From positions 38,445,465-38,509,464 of the forward strand of contig OX392536.1 in the NCBI GenBank assembly GCA_947623455.1: DNA of 64,000 nucleotides, written 5' to 3'. A program made the translations under genes and the position numbers. Origin of the DNA: Mimachlamys varia (lineage: Eukaryota; Mollusca; Bivalvia; Pectinida; Pectinidae). Below, one piece after another: positions 22,901-34,200 of the stretch (position 1 is the stretch's first letter; every line of letters begins with the position of its first letter). Below the pieces are notes generated by a model. The model had not been told where the DNA came from. It saw only the letters and a list, made by a program, of their open reading frames with translations, and ran no database searches.

Positions 22901-24540
22901 AACCTATAATGACACAATTGCTTGTGTTCATCGGATTAAGACAATTTAAAGATAATAATAATGACGTTAAAATCATTTGCAGATAGGAATAGATTCATAC
23001 TCACTGCTCGCCATGTTAAATGCGCTGAACACGCTTGATTACCAAGTGTACACTGTAGCCGACTATTCAGGTGTACGGTGAAGCGAATCAAGTACGCCCT
23101 ATAATATGTTCAGGCTGTATAATAGTATTAGATATTAATGTTACTGTGTCATCACTGTTCGGTTCGTGTAAGAACAAAGTAAGACACGTAATACTAATGC
23201 ATATTCTATAATATAATGTGACATACAACACTGTAACTGTCACATGTACATGGAGGATTTTATATATCTGCTTGATATATCATACTTCATCATTTGAATT
23301 TTATCTTATCAACTTCATATTAAAGCAACCTTTTCACAATATACATATATAGCAATTAAAATTTGATTAGAATTTGCATCATCAACATAATAGGTTTCTC
23401 AGTTCCCCTTCCTACAGTTGCTTGAGTTTCTGTCAGGAAATAATAACTATATATATATATATATTTAAGGAGCCGCCAATTACAGAATGTAAGTTGCCAT
23501 TATATTCTATAATAGGCTGCTCGAGCTCCTTATATATATATATCTTTTTATTTACTGACAGAAACTCAAGCAACTATGCCCTGACACATTCATAAATTTA
23601 TACAGCCATTTTCAATACTCTAGAAATAGGAATACAGTGTAATATTAACACATATTCCTTCTTCAGCGAAATAAACTTTAACTGTGTATAAATTAGCGTA
23701 AATACAATGAAATAGGCGCGGCAGATTATTATCTGTTTCATATATATCCGTTCACGCTTCAGTCCGATAAATTAAAGCATGTAGTATATATGGGACCCAA
23801 TTGTCCAGTTATACAGTGTAAACGGTGTATATACAAGGTACAGAAACATTTCACGGTAAAATGAACAACATACAAAGTAATGTCCTTCTTTCACGTTTCC
23901 TCCTAATTATATACTGAACAGTAACGTATACAGTATCTGCATCTGTTGACATGGTTTTAGAAAGAAATAGCGCAAACTAGCAATATTCAGTAATTTTGTT
24001 TCAGTCAGGTTTCCGGAGATCAGCTCCGGTTCAAATTATGTAACTGGTGTTTTCTTTCAGGACTCGCACAACTAAATAATTTACTTTATGTTATTACTAA
24101 GCTTTCGAGCTAATATCTTTAATATTTGAAATTCAACACTAGTGACAACTGGCTAGATTCACATATACATACATGGCAAAGATTTCAAACGGCATTTTAT
24201 CAGGAGTTTCGTGGCATGCTAGCTCGCTACAGACATCTGCTTCGGACAACCGGAAATTTACATGTCAAATCAGTGAAAGGGACGGGAACACCCTATGACT
24301 TTTGACCCCATATCAATTCGCCATCACATACCAAAACCTACCAAAAGTATACATTTTTGCTAAGTTAAATCTCTATAGATTGCATTCAAAGCAGAATATG
24401 TCAACAATTATCTATCTAAATTACTCAGAATCACTATACTTAGCCGAAACACATTTTCGGTAGGGACTACAATAGCATGAAACACTTGACAGGCTGATTT
24501 AGGTGTGCGAGTCTTTCAGGTTCTACCGTTTCTGTAGTCT
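22901..24540. other. Intergenic; weak paralogy to the start of the recent duplication units
   Basis: Apart from the foldback MITE, no gene was seen. The segment around 23,650-23,720 ('ttccttcttcagcgaaataa') weakly resembles 30,820-30,920 and 41,735-41,830, suggesting that this stretch is an older relative of the 5' part of the TRIM duplication units. Confidence 0.35.
23416..23575. mobile_element. 160-bp foldback MITE
   Basis: AGTTGCTTGAGTTTCTGTCA at the left is exactly reversed as TGACAGAAACTCAAGCAACT at the right. The arms extend through (TA)n into 'aaggag'/'ctcctt', leaving a loop of about 55 bp. Non-coding. Confidence 0.9.
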
Positions 24541-24677
24541 ATATCCGGATTTTGGTGTCCCGTCGTTCCGTTTTTGTATTAGATTGATTGACTAATCACG
24601 CGACTGTCGTTGCTTTAGCTACTCCCTCGGACAACTGGCTGAAAACATTACATTTTCAACATTATATAGGCTACAAG
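24541..24677 (+). promoter_or_regulatory. Candidate 5' non-coding exon for the TRIM pseudogene copy (donor GTAAGT)
   Basis: 'tatccggattttggtgtccc' to 'acattatataggctacaag|gtaagt' has a consensus donor and is close to 42712-42845 (shared 'aactggctgaaaaca', 'cattttcaacattatat'). It lies about 3.4 kb before the truncated TRIM copy, like its relatives. Confidence 0.42.
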
Positions 24678-24884
24678 GTAAGTATTGTGTTCTGTTATAA
24701 CACATATTAATTGAAGAACTAAATATTTTTGAAAGTTACTTGTATTTTTGTCAAAACATTGTATAATAGATAGGGAAAATAAACAAATGTTAGATAAATA
24801 GTTGCCCCTGTTACGCATATAGAAATCGAAAGTACTTGGTTTTTATATTAAGCTCTGAAATCAAATTCATAACACGACCTAACT

Positions 24885-25120
24885 TTGGTTTGGTTTGTTT
24901 TTGTTTTACGCCCTTTTAAACTCTGGGTATTCATGGACGGGCCATGTTTTAGTGGTGGGGGAAGTCGGATTTCCAGGAGTAAAACCACCGACCTTCAGCC
25001 AGTGGTAGTGTATATAATTATATGCAGTAACTAGCGGCTGCCTTCAATCCACGACCTAGAGGTGGAAGGCTAGTGGTAGCAGAATGTCCGACAACTGAAC
25101 CACTTCGCCACCATCGAAGG
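24885..25120 (-). mobile_element. tRNA-derived SINE-like repeat
   Basis: Read on the minus strand it begins 'gatggtggcgaagtggttca', with an A-box-like TGGCGAAGTGG and a decayed B-box region 'aggtcgtggattg'. It ends in the conserved 'aaacaaaccaaaccaaa' tail side. The plus-strand text 'tgttttacgcccttttaaac...catggacgggcca...ggagtaaaaccaccgacctt' is a widespread bivalve repeat type that I recognise. Degenerate copy. Confidence 0.65.
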
Positions 25121-26650
25121 ATTGTGACCTAAAACATAGATATATGATCAAAAGAACAAATATACCTTAACATTTATTGGATTCATTATCACCACGAATA
25201 CGTTACAATGCCAATTTACAAGCCAAAGAACCTTCTGCTTTTGGCGGCTATCGCCAAAAGGTTATTTATTTGTTTGTTTCTCCTTTTATTGTTCTGTAAA
25301 CCAAATCACCAGGAAAGGGGTACGGCGGGTTACTAAGCTTATCTCCCCGGCATATTTCCCAATTTCTAGCGGTGGCTAGCTAGTGTGCGCATCCAAGCGT
25401 GAACTATTACGACGCGTCTTCGGATATCATTGTACATTGTACAGTGTTATAATTAGCTCTATCGGAAAAAAATATTATTGTAAACAGGTAGACGAATTTA
25501 GGTCATGGCTATAATAATACTTGCCTTTCACGGTAAACACTCGACATAACGCTTGTTTGTTTACCGTATGTATATTGATTTAAAACAAACCGTACAGTAA
25601 ATGTGACACAATGAACACAATCATGAGAGCAATACGTTTTGAAAGGATTCATTGTTCACCCCTCAAACCTGAATATGCCATAACAGGATTTCTAACAAAT
25701 ACACAATTTGGCTTTGTTTCTTCAGCAACTTCAATAGGTAAAAACTACATATCATTTTGGAATAGCATGTTTTACACATTGGCTTCTCGATTTCATACAG
25801 AAATATTTCTTACGTAATGTTATGCTTTAAATATCATATATTTTAAGTCGACAACATGTGAAGTGAGTTTATTACTTGATGTGTTATCTTTTGTTATAAT
25901 AGCAACAGAATTGATAACTCAAAGAGTATGTTATTTAAAAATATAAATCAAGTGTTCAATTTACTTAAAAACCTATTTGTATATGAAAAAGTACTGATTA
26001 CTTGTTCTGGTCACAAGTCATTCGACACCATCAATACTGAAACGGAATCAAAAACATATATCAATAGGTATGATCGAAACAAAAGTATAAGTCAAAAGGT
26101 ATGTCATTTAAATACAAATCAAGTGTTTATTTGATTTTAAACAAACAAACAATACAAAACATGTCCACGTTTTAACAAACTTGATCAGCTCATTTTTTCA
26201 ACATTTTGAGCATTTTTCCAAAAGGAGAAGCAATTTTCTGTGAAACGATTTGTTTTTTGGATTGCATCATAAAGTTTATTCAAAAGTCCTCGTTTGGGAA
26301 AGTATTGAAAGTAATTTTGAAAATTTGAAACCCTACCTCTTATATATATATAGTGAATATGGCTATATTCGCAGTGCTCTGTTAACAATAACTAATATCT
26401 CGTCAGTTCAAAAAAATAATTCAATTGGTATAGTGTCTTGTCTATGCATTTTCGCTTCTAGAAATAATTTACTCGTGTTTTTTTTCATGAATGTTGGCTA
26501 AGGGAAATATGGACAATTTTATCCCAAAGCTCTTCCCGGTAAAATCATACAATTTCGTGAGATAAGCTTGTTACAAAGTGTAACGTTGATATCATGCAGC
26601 TGGGTACTAGGTATAATTCTTTCAATTTCGGTGAAGGGGCAGACTGGTTG
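25121..26650. other. Intergenic; one small perfect hairpin
   Basis: No gene recognised. 'cttttggcggctatcgccaaaag' at about 25,239-25,261 is a nine-base-pair perfect hairpin of unknown meaning; it does not match the histone 3' stem-loop. Open frames at 25611-25817 and 25928-26134 have no family resemblance. Confidence 0.4.
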
Positions 26651-27180
26651 AAGATGTGTCAATTTCTGACAAAAAGACTGTGAATTAAATCGTGAAATTA
26701 ATTGAAATGAGAGAACATACATAATTGGAGAGAGATGACAGGCTATGAGAATATTTGTTTCGAAACTTCTTTTGATCAACCATGTGTAATTTATGTTTCG
26801 GATAAATCTTTTGATTTTATTTAAACTTCCTTTGATTTTATTTAAACTTCCTTTGATTTTATTTAAACTTCCTTTGATTTTATTTATACATTGTATGGGA
26901 AATGAAGGGATCAATTCTTCTTCTTTTGTTTCATGTTTTTTTATGGAAGCACCTCAATTCTGTTACAACAGTAATAAACTTTCTTCATTGGGACTGTTTC
27001 AATAATTTTGTTGAACTACTCCGTTTCTGTTTGTCTGCTTGGATAGCTCATCAAATTCATAACATATGGTTTATCAGATTTGATGAAGCAGTTTCCTAAA
27101 CGCACTTTCATTGGTAGGGTCGATTGTCTCATATAGAACTGTTTACAAATACTTGTTTCAAACATCACATTATCCAAATC
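26650..27180 (+). repeat. Older local duplication, copy 2
   Basis: Paralogue of 21980-22900: 'cgtgaaattaattgaaatga', 'gagagatgacaggctatgag', 'ggatagctcatcaaattcat', 'atcagatttgatgaagcagt'. It lacks the D-family insertion found in the other copy. Confidence 0.75.
26808..26886. repeat. 21-bp tandem repeat, 3.5 units
   Basis: The unit is CCTTTGATTTTATTTAAACT plus T. Being 21 bp it keeps frames open on both strands (NKIKGSL or LILFKLP), which explains the 131-codon minus frame here. Confidence 0.9.
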
Positions 27181-27463
27181 ATTGTCAATGTCAACAATAT
27201 ACAAATAGGAGGTGAGGTGAAATGGAAATTAATTAGGATTATGTTTTGTTTCTAGCCAGATTTTCGCCAAAAACTCAGTTACTATGTATAGTCACGTATA
27301 TGCGTACATATTAATTCCGATGGATTTCACTCATTTCTACGTTTTGGTTGTTGAAAAGTGATTTTTTTATAAACAGTTGAAAACCAATAAGGTGTTATTT
27401 ATCCTTATCTTTCGCAATCCTCCCAGATGGCGATCTATACTTCCATGAGACACCATGGGCCTT

Positions 27464-27721
27464 AAAAATCAGAGAATACCAAAGTGTCAACAAAACTCTT
27501 AATAGCACAAGATAACAAGACCAGGTGTTCCGGAAGAGTAAGTGTCTTCTGCTTCATCGAAGACACTCGCCATGTCACATCCAAGTAAACATCAAGTTCT
27601 CAAAACTAGAACCGAGTTTCATTGTCAACCATAACAAGTAAGCACACTAATGTGCATACTCACAGGCGTCCATGTTCATATCAATTAAAGATATAGAATA
27701 TTTCTAAATGAGAACCTCAAA
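27464..27721 (-). repeat. Dispersed family D, copy D4 (internally deleted)
   Basis: Starts 'atcagagaataccaaagtgt', jumps to 'gataacaagaccaggtgttc' and 'catcgaagacactcgccatg', and ends 'tttctaaatgagaacc'. About 100 bp of the family middle is missing. Confidence 0.75.
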
Positions 27722-28122
27722 AGGTGCAGCATGTATGTTTGTTACGTCATTTTTCAGGATAGGATGTGGTAGACTCTGATGGAGGATTGGTTTAGTCCTC
27801 GAGGTTTGCTGGAGCCTCCATAGCCACAGTGATCTAATTTGAGTAGTGGCACTGTTCGTAATATAACGCTTTCATAGTATGTACACGATTTGAAATTATA
27901 CAGTGCTAATTTGATTTTTTCCACTGCTAACTTCATAAATTAAAGAAGTGACACTTCTGCTCGTACATTAATTTAAAAGAAAATTTCGATTCCCGATTTT
28001 TCGCCCTAACAATACTGACGAGTCATAGCAGGCGAAAACAGCTGTATGGTGAAGTACAATTTTCTTTCGACATACTGTATCTATTAGTACATCTTTATGG
28101 TGCAGCATGTGTTTTAGTTAAT

Positions 28123-29406
28123 ATGTTAGTTGAATTGCTTGTCAAAGAGTTTGGTGAACAACTCCAGACACTGTTAGAAGACCAAGACACCGGATTGAAG
28201 AGTTTAGCTGATGTACGACAAAAGATCGATACACGTCTTGACACCTTGCAGAAAAATGTCTCTGACGAGTTAATAGCAATTTACAAAGAAGAGAGAGATA
28301 ATCTTTAGATATCTATGCAGAAATGTGAACGACTGATGTTTTCGATTCGGAACACAATAGAGTCTACCGGGACCGCAGTTCAGAGGAACGACAGCGTGGA
28401 CACGATCTTGTTGTATCAGAGAGGCCAAGCGGAAGTTAAGTCTTACGAGGACCTAGTAACAGAAATGAGGAAGAATTTCACCTCAGTCAGAATCAAACAC
28501 ATTGTCGACCTGAATAATCTGACATTTGATAAAGACTCTCAGTTTTCTATGGGCAAAATCAAGATAGTGAAGAAGTCAAATCATATTCCTGGTCCTTTGT
28601 CGCCCCCTTTGTCAGAATGTGGGGTAACCGCGGTAAACATGTTATGTATTAAATGTCCTTCAGATGTCTTAGTTTGCGATGTACCTGGAGTCGTTTACTT
28701 ACCGGGCGATCAAATTGTTGTAGCAGACTCCCAAAACCAGAAGATAAAGTTGTTTACAACTTCAGGAAAATGTATAGATGAGATGAAGTTTCATGGAACA
28801 ATACATGCAATGTGTCGTGTGGATGATCATACTGTAGCAGCAGCTTACACATGTGCTCCTGTTATATACGTCATCGATGTCGAGTCCTCTAAACTTACTC
28901 TGACGTCACAAATAGATATCTCGAATGGCAAACATCCCTGTGCTATCACTTCTACAGCTGACGGCTTCTGCGTGAGTTCTGGGAAAGAGTTGTACAATAT
29001 ACAACATGATGATTATACGAAACATGTACAAAATGACCCTTTCGATTATTATCATCTTGCGAGTGACTCGAGAAATTAATACGTATATGGCACACAGTGT
29101 ACATCCACGCACGGCGAAGTAGCTGTATACAGACTGACGAAGGGAATTCGTACGGATATTGCGAAAGTTGGTGTCCTACAGAACGCGTGTGGAGTAGACG
29201 TCGACGGCGAGGGCAACGTGTACGTATGCGGACGGGAGTCAAACAACGTGGTACAAATGTCGAGGGATGGGACCAACGTCAGGGAACTGCTGACGTCATC
29301 AGATGGTATAGATTGGCCGAGAGGGATATCTGTGTGTGGGGACAACTTTGTTGTGACAAACCAATCACTGAAAAGAAACTACATACATGTCTTCAAACTT
29401 AACTGA
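28123..29406 (+). pseudogene. TRIM pseudogene (copy 2): coiled-coil and NHL-like part only, two in-frame stops
   Basis: Homologous to the TRIM genes from ELLVKEFGEQLQ (early coiled coil) to the natural C-terminus NYIHVFKLN. RING and both B-boxes are absent; upstream sequence is unrelated. Two nonsense changes interrupt an otherwise continuous frame. GAG became TAG at 28306-28308, where the paralogue reads ENLEM. CAA became TAA at 29077-29079, where paralogues read SRKQYVYG. There are no frameshifts, so decay is recent. Its 3' flank ('accgacagcatta', 'ctgtgacatcact') still matches the 3' UTRs of TRIM genes 3 and 4. A truncated protein from the 254-codon inner frame is possible but unlikely to be a ligase. 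Confidence 0.92.
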
Positions 29407-30027
29407 TCAAACACAACGGTATATATATATATAGAGTAACCAGAAACCGACAGCATTATGGTGGAAGTATAACCTATACCGGACCTATAGTAAGATCGTA
29501 TCTGTGACATCACTGCAGAATACCATTATCTTTGTCAAACCACGTTGCTAGAGACATAGTATTTCTTGTGTGTATTACATGTTGTACAGTTTTATTAAGT
29601 GTCTTGTTTTCTATTTAGATAAACATAATCTCTCAATCACTGTACACTTTCTTTAACATAACATTACATCGCTATATCGGAGAATTAACGTATCATACTA
29701 AAATAGATTGATAGGTACGGCATTTCCGATCTACATGTAGCTAGTTCTAGAATGACTGTCATGTTTTTGGTCATATAGCTTAATAGTAAGCTGTCAATGC
29801 TGGTCATAGGCCTATTGTAAGTTGAGATCTAGGTAAATTGCTGAAATGGAACATTTATTTTAAGTTTAGAAGGATGTATATGATTTTCGCCAAATATCAA
29901 ATTGCCCGCACATTACTTTCTATGTTTATTATGTTCTTGATAAGTAATTGCTATAATTACAAACTGTTTTCTTTACGGAGGGCGAAAAGGATTAAAACAA
30001 AACTACAGTGAACATTTCTTGTATACA
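29407..30027. other. 3' flank of the TRIM pseudogene
   Basis: The first 120 bp is diverged TRIM 3' UTR. The rest shows no gene. Confidence 0.5.
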
Positions 30028-30140
30028 GAAACAATAAGGATAAGCGTCAACAATTCTTAATCCGAATTCAAAATCGATAATATGAACAAAGGAAAGACAT
30101 ACAAGGAGACTATTAAAAAAGCAAAAAATAAAGACCAGAG
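30028..30140 (-). repeat. Dispersed family D, copy D5 (5' third only)
   Basis: 'ggataagcgtcaacaattct' then 'aatcgataatatgaacaaag' and 'aaataaagaccag' match the start of D1-D3. The copy breaks exactly where a MITE begins, at the same family position as in D2. Confidence 0.7.
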
Positions 30141-30391
30141 CACGTATTCATGAAACTGTTCTCATGCTCAAGCATGGATTCTGTGCTCAAGCCAGCTTTA
30201 TTGAAGCTCTCTTGAATCTTGTCGAAGAGTCAAAAAGTCATTACAAATGTTGAAAACTGCTTTCCACTTCATTCCTCTTCAACATTTTGACAAAATTAGA
30301 TTGTTTAAATAATGTATAGCCATAACAAGAAATAAGGCTTGAGCACAGAATCCATGATTGAGCATGAGACCGGTTTCATGAATACGGGCCC
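30141..30391 (-). mobile_element. ~250-bp MITE, second copy of the 'gggcccgtattcatg' family
   Basis: Inverted ends 'cgtattcatgaaactgttct' and 'accggtttcatgaatacggg' extend about 50 bp through 'ctcaagcatggattctgtgc'. Orientation is opposite to 13624-13878. CCAGAGCAC flanks both sides (30135-30143 and 30390-30398), a possible 8-9-bp target duplication. Confidence 0.85.
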
Positions 30392-31139
30392 AGAGCACAC
30401 TGAGAGACATATCACTTAACACTCTAGTATAACAAATAATTATTCCTGGAAATACCGTAAAATGTGTCCCGCGAGATCTGTACTGATACCAAAAACTTGC
30501 CCTTAACCAGCATCTCTATATGTCGACTGTTGACGATGACTACAGGCCAATCCACAACAATATATATCTGTGATGTTAAAAGATGCGGGAAATCACACAA
30601 TTACTTTTCAGAAAATCTTTATTGCTTTTTCATTAAATGAATACTTTATCATTTAAAGTAAATATATGTTGTTTTGGTTTAGAATGAAAACCCATATCTA
30701 CTTGATCCCATACAAACCAAACTGAGTTATGTCAATGTCATCAGTGAATGAATAGTTTGATTTAAAATAACTCATGTATTATTTCATAATAAAGTTTATA
30801 CTCTTTATATTTACATCTCTCCCTTCTTCAGCTTATATTAGTAAACTCTGACTGCGAATATATTAGTGTATACGCAGTGAAGAAAGGCTCAGCGGATCAA
30901 TACACCATCAAATATGGCGCCGGACTATATAATGTACTTCAATGTTTACATCACGGCTCCGCGAGATTGCATCATCACATTTCTACCACAATACCCTGTG
31001 TTATTCCACTCTCAGACCATTTTATAAACGTGCCGACTATTGGATATATGTTATATACCACTAGTGGAATATGACCTTCCAGACAGGACATTTGATTGAT
31101 TGAGAAGTTGAACATTGACAGGAAATCACGTGGTTCAAT

Positions 31140-31225
31140 GCAACGTGCTGATTGTTGACGTCGTCATCGATTGTTGATGTCGTCACAATTTGGCGGGAAT
31201 ATATACGAGATGACGTGTTTTCGCG
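31140..31225 (+). promoter_or_regulatory. Candidate CRE-rich regulatory cluster in unit A
   Basis: 'gttgacgtcgtcatcgattg', 'gttgatgtcgtcac' and 'gagatgacgtgttttcgcg' give three CRE-like cores in 80 bp, next to 'ttggcgggaa', an E2F-like site. Absent from unit B. Distance to the TRIM gene 3 coding exon is about 5 kb. Motif-based only. Confidence 0.3.
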
Positions 31226-31308
31226 CAAATATTCCGCAGTTCACAGAAAACAACACTGCCACTGCGACTTATTATTGTGGTAGAAACAGGTCACACGACT
31301 CGTGGTTA

Positions 31309-32150
31309 TTAGTCCCCCACCGGAATCCGGGGGGACTATAGGTTTGCGTTGTGTCCGTCCGTCCGTCCGTCCGTCCGTCCTTCCGCACACTATTTGTCCG
31401 GGCTCTATCTCCCATACTATAAGACACTGGAACTTCATACTAAGTGTGTGGGTTCCCTGTGGGAAGGCGGTGTGTCGCATACAAAAACCGGGTCACTGTG
31501 ACCTATATTTTGACCTCTGACCTACATTAAAGAAAAAGCTTGTCCGGGCTCTATCTCCTACACTATAAAGCACTAGAACTTAATACTTAGTAGTATTGTT
31601 CTCTGTGGGAAGGCAGTGTGTCGCCTACAAAAACCGGGTCAATGTGACCTATATTTTGCTATTTTTTGACCTCTGACCTACATGAAAGTAAAAGTTTGTC
31701 CGGGCTCTATCTCCTACACTATAAAGGACTAGAACTTAATACTTGGTAGTATGGTTCCTTGTGGGAAGGTGGTGTGTCGCGTACAAAAACCGGGCCACTG
31801 TGACCTATATTTTGACCTCTGACATACATTAAAGAAAAAGCTTGTCCGGGCTCTATCTCCTGCACTATAAAGGACTAGAACTTAATACTTGGTAGTATGG
31901 TTCCTTGTGGGAAGGCGGTGTGTCGCGTACAAAAACCGGGCCACTGTGACCTATATTTTGACCTCTGACATACATTAAAGAAAAAGCTTGTCCGGGCTCT
32001 ATCTCCTACACTATAAAGCACTAGAACTTAATACTTAGTAGTATGGTTCCCCGTGGGAAGGCGGTGTGTCGCGTACCAAAACCGGGTCACTGTGACCTAT
32101 ATTTTGACCTCTGACCTACATTAAAGTAAAAGTTTGTCCGGGCTCTAAAC
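31309..32150. repeat. Bivalve-type repeat: palindromic head, (GTCC)n, then 146-bp tandem units
   Basis: The head 'agtcccccaccggaatccgg' folds on 'ggggact'. It is followed by (GTCC)n at about 31,350-31,380 and five tandem units starting 'gtccgggctctatctcctac' at 31396, 31542, 31698, 31844, 31990 and a partial one at 32136 (period 146 bp, one unit of 156). Present in unit A only. Confidence 0.9.
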
Positions 32151-32260
32151 TATATAGGTGCTTTATAATACTTAACGAAAGTGTATAGGTGGTATATGGA
32201 GTGTTATACATAAACTTTTATAACATAAATGACCAGTTCAGTCATGTCGTACGACCATGT

Positions 32261-32888
32261 CATAAATATGGCATTACATATGTGTAATAACACTAGTGTG
32301 ACATCATAAATATGGCATTACGTATGTGTAATAACACTAGTGTGACATCATAAATATGGCATTACGTATGTGTAATAACACTAGTGTGACATCATAAATA
32401 TGGCATTACGTATGTGTTATAACACTAGTGTTACATCATAAATATGGCATTACGTGTGTGTAATAACACTATTGTGACATCATAAATATGGCATTACATA
32501 TGTGTAATAACACTATTGTGACATCATAAATATGGCATTACGTATGTGTAATAACACTAGTGTGACATCATAAAAATGGCATTACATATGTGTAATAACA
32601 CTATTGTGACATCATAAATATGGTATTACATATGTGTAATAACACTATTGTGACATCATAAATATGGTATTACATATGTGTAATAACACTAGTGTGACAT
32701 CATAAATATGGCATTACATATGTGTAATAACACTAGTGTGACATCATAAAAATGGTATTACATATGTGTAATAACACTAGTGTGACATCATAAATATGGC
32801 ATTACGTATGTGTAATAACACTAGTGTGACATCATAAAAATGGTATTACATATGTGTAATAACACTAGTGTGACATCATAAAAATGTA
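32261..32888. repeat. 44-bp minisatellite, ~14 units (unit A)
   Basis: The unit is 'ataaatatggcattacgtat' + 'gtgtaataacactagtgtga' + 'catc'. It contains the palindrome ACACTAGTGT, with ATTGTG variants. The matching site in unit B (about 43,400-43,470) has little more than one unit. Confidence 0.93.
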
Positions 32889-33036
32889 ATACCACTATAG
32901 TGACATCGTCTTTAGACGTCATATGATTGTCGCGAGTATGAAAGTTAAATAATTTCATGATCGCCTAAAGGTTCAGGGCATATTAAATCATTGAACGCGT
33001 TTAATAAATTCTTTATTACATTGTTACTCGTGTAAG

Positions 33037-33690
33037 ACATGTGTATCGTTAATCTCACACAATACATTTATGTGTACACACGTGTATCGTTAATCTCACA
33101 CAATACCTTTATCTATGTGTATACATGTGTATCGTTAATCTCACACAATACTTTTACGTGTACAAACGTGTATCGTTAATCTCACACAATACATTTACGT
33201 GTACACAGATGTATCGTTAATCTCACACAATAATTTAATCTACGTGTACACACGTGTATCGTTAATCTCACACAATATTTTTATCTACGTGTACACACGT
33301 GTATAGTTAATCTCACACAATATTTTTATCTACGCCAGGGACGTATGTGTGAGACATATACGTCACTGTCTACCCGTACACACGTGTATCGATAATCTCA
33401 CACAATAATTTTATCTACGTGTACACGCGTATATCATTAATCTCACACAATATTTTCATCTACGCGTACACACGTGTATCGATAATATCACTTAATACTT
33501 TTATCTACGTGTACACTCGTATATGATTAATCTCACACAATATTTTGATCTCGCGTGTACACACGTGTATCGATAATCTTACACAATAATTTTATTTACG
33601 TTTACACGCGTATATTGTTAATCTTACACACTATTTTTATCTACGCGTACCCACTTGTATCGTTAATCTGATAATTACACAAGCCTTTAT
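33037..33690. repeat. 45-bp minisatellite, ~14 units (unit A)
   Basis: The unit is 'cgtgtatcgttaatctcaca' + 'caatacttttatctacgtgt' + 'acaca'. It is interrupted near 33,335-33,390 by a non-repeat patch. Its counterpart in unit B has about nine units. Confidence 0.92.
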
Positions 33691-33770
33691 CTACAAGTAC
33701 ATCAAGTAGTTAAAATCGTAGTAGTTATGATTCCTTACCAACAGATACATTTTGTTATCGTACTTAGCAC

Positions 33771-34191
33771 CATTGTCGAAAACCCACGGTACACTTCTCT
33801 GACGTTTGCATCCCGTGGGCCAGAATCGGTATAAACCTTCGTTTCCCCGAATAGAAGTTTATTCGGAGATTCATGGTCGTTTCTCCTGACACTCTGTCAG
33901 ATGATTTTACCGTGACCACGACCAGCATATTTCTGTAGGCATGACGCCGATATCAATCGCCGTATAGCAGGACATTATATTTTAATCACAATCTACACAA
34001 TTATAAAACAATCGACAGGTTTTGTTGACAGGCGGTGCTACAAATGAAACGGGATACCCCGCCTGTATGTAGTCACGGATGAAACCATCGATATGATTGG
34101 CTACTATTTTAGTACGAAAACGAGAGTTTCTTATCCATTTACCCCACGGGATGCAAACGTCAGAGAAGTGTACCGTGGGTTTCCGACGATG
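33771..34191. mobile_element. 421-bp MULE-like MITE with 9-bp target duplication; empty site in unit B
   Basis: The ends are long inverted repeats: left 'cattgtcgaaaacccacggt' through 'cgtttgcatcccgtggg', right 'cccacgggatgcaaacgtca' through 'gtgggtttccgacgatg'. ACTTAGCAC flanks both sides (33762-33770, 34192-34200). The paralogous site in unit B at 44100-44108 has a single ACTTAGCAC and no insert. The 9-bp duplication and terminal repeats over 40 bp fit Mutator-like elements. The 72-codon minus frame inside is not recognisable. Confidence 0.93.
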
Positions 34192-34200
34192 ACTTAGCAC

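Noticed and set aside
25239..25261. Hairpin considered as a histone mRNA 3' stem-loop
   Set aside because: Stem and loop do not match the histone consensus and no histone gene is nearby.
26519..26914. 131-codon minus frame with KIKGSLN repeats
   Set aside because: Created by the 21-bp tandem repeat, whose length preserves the frame; no conserved paralogue at 22 kb.
33037..33690. Regular 45-bp repeats considered as a CRISPR-like array
   Set aside because: Eukaryotic context; units are contiguous tandem copies without unique spacers.
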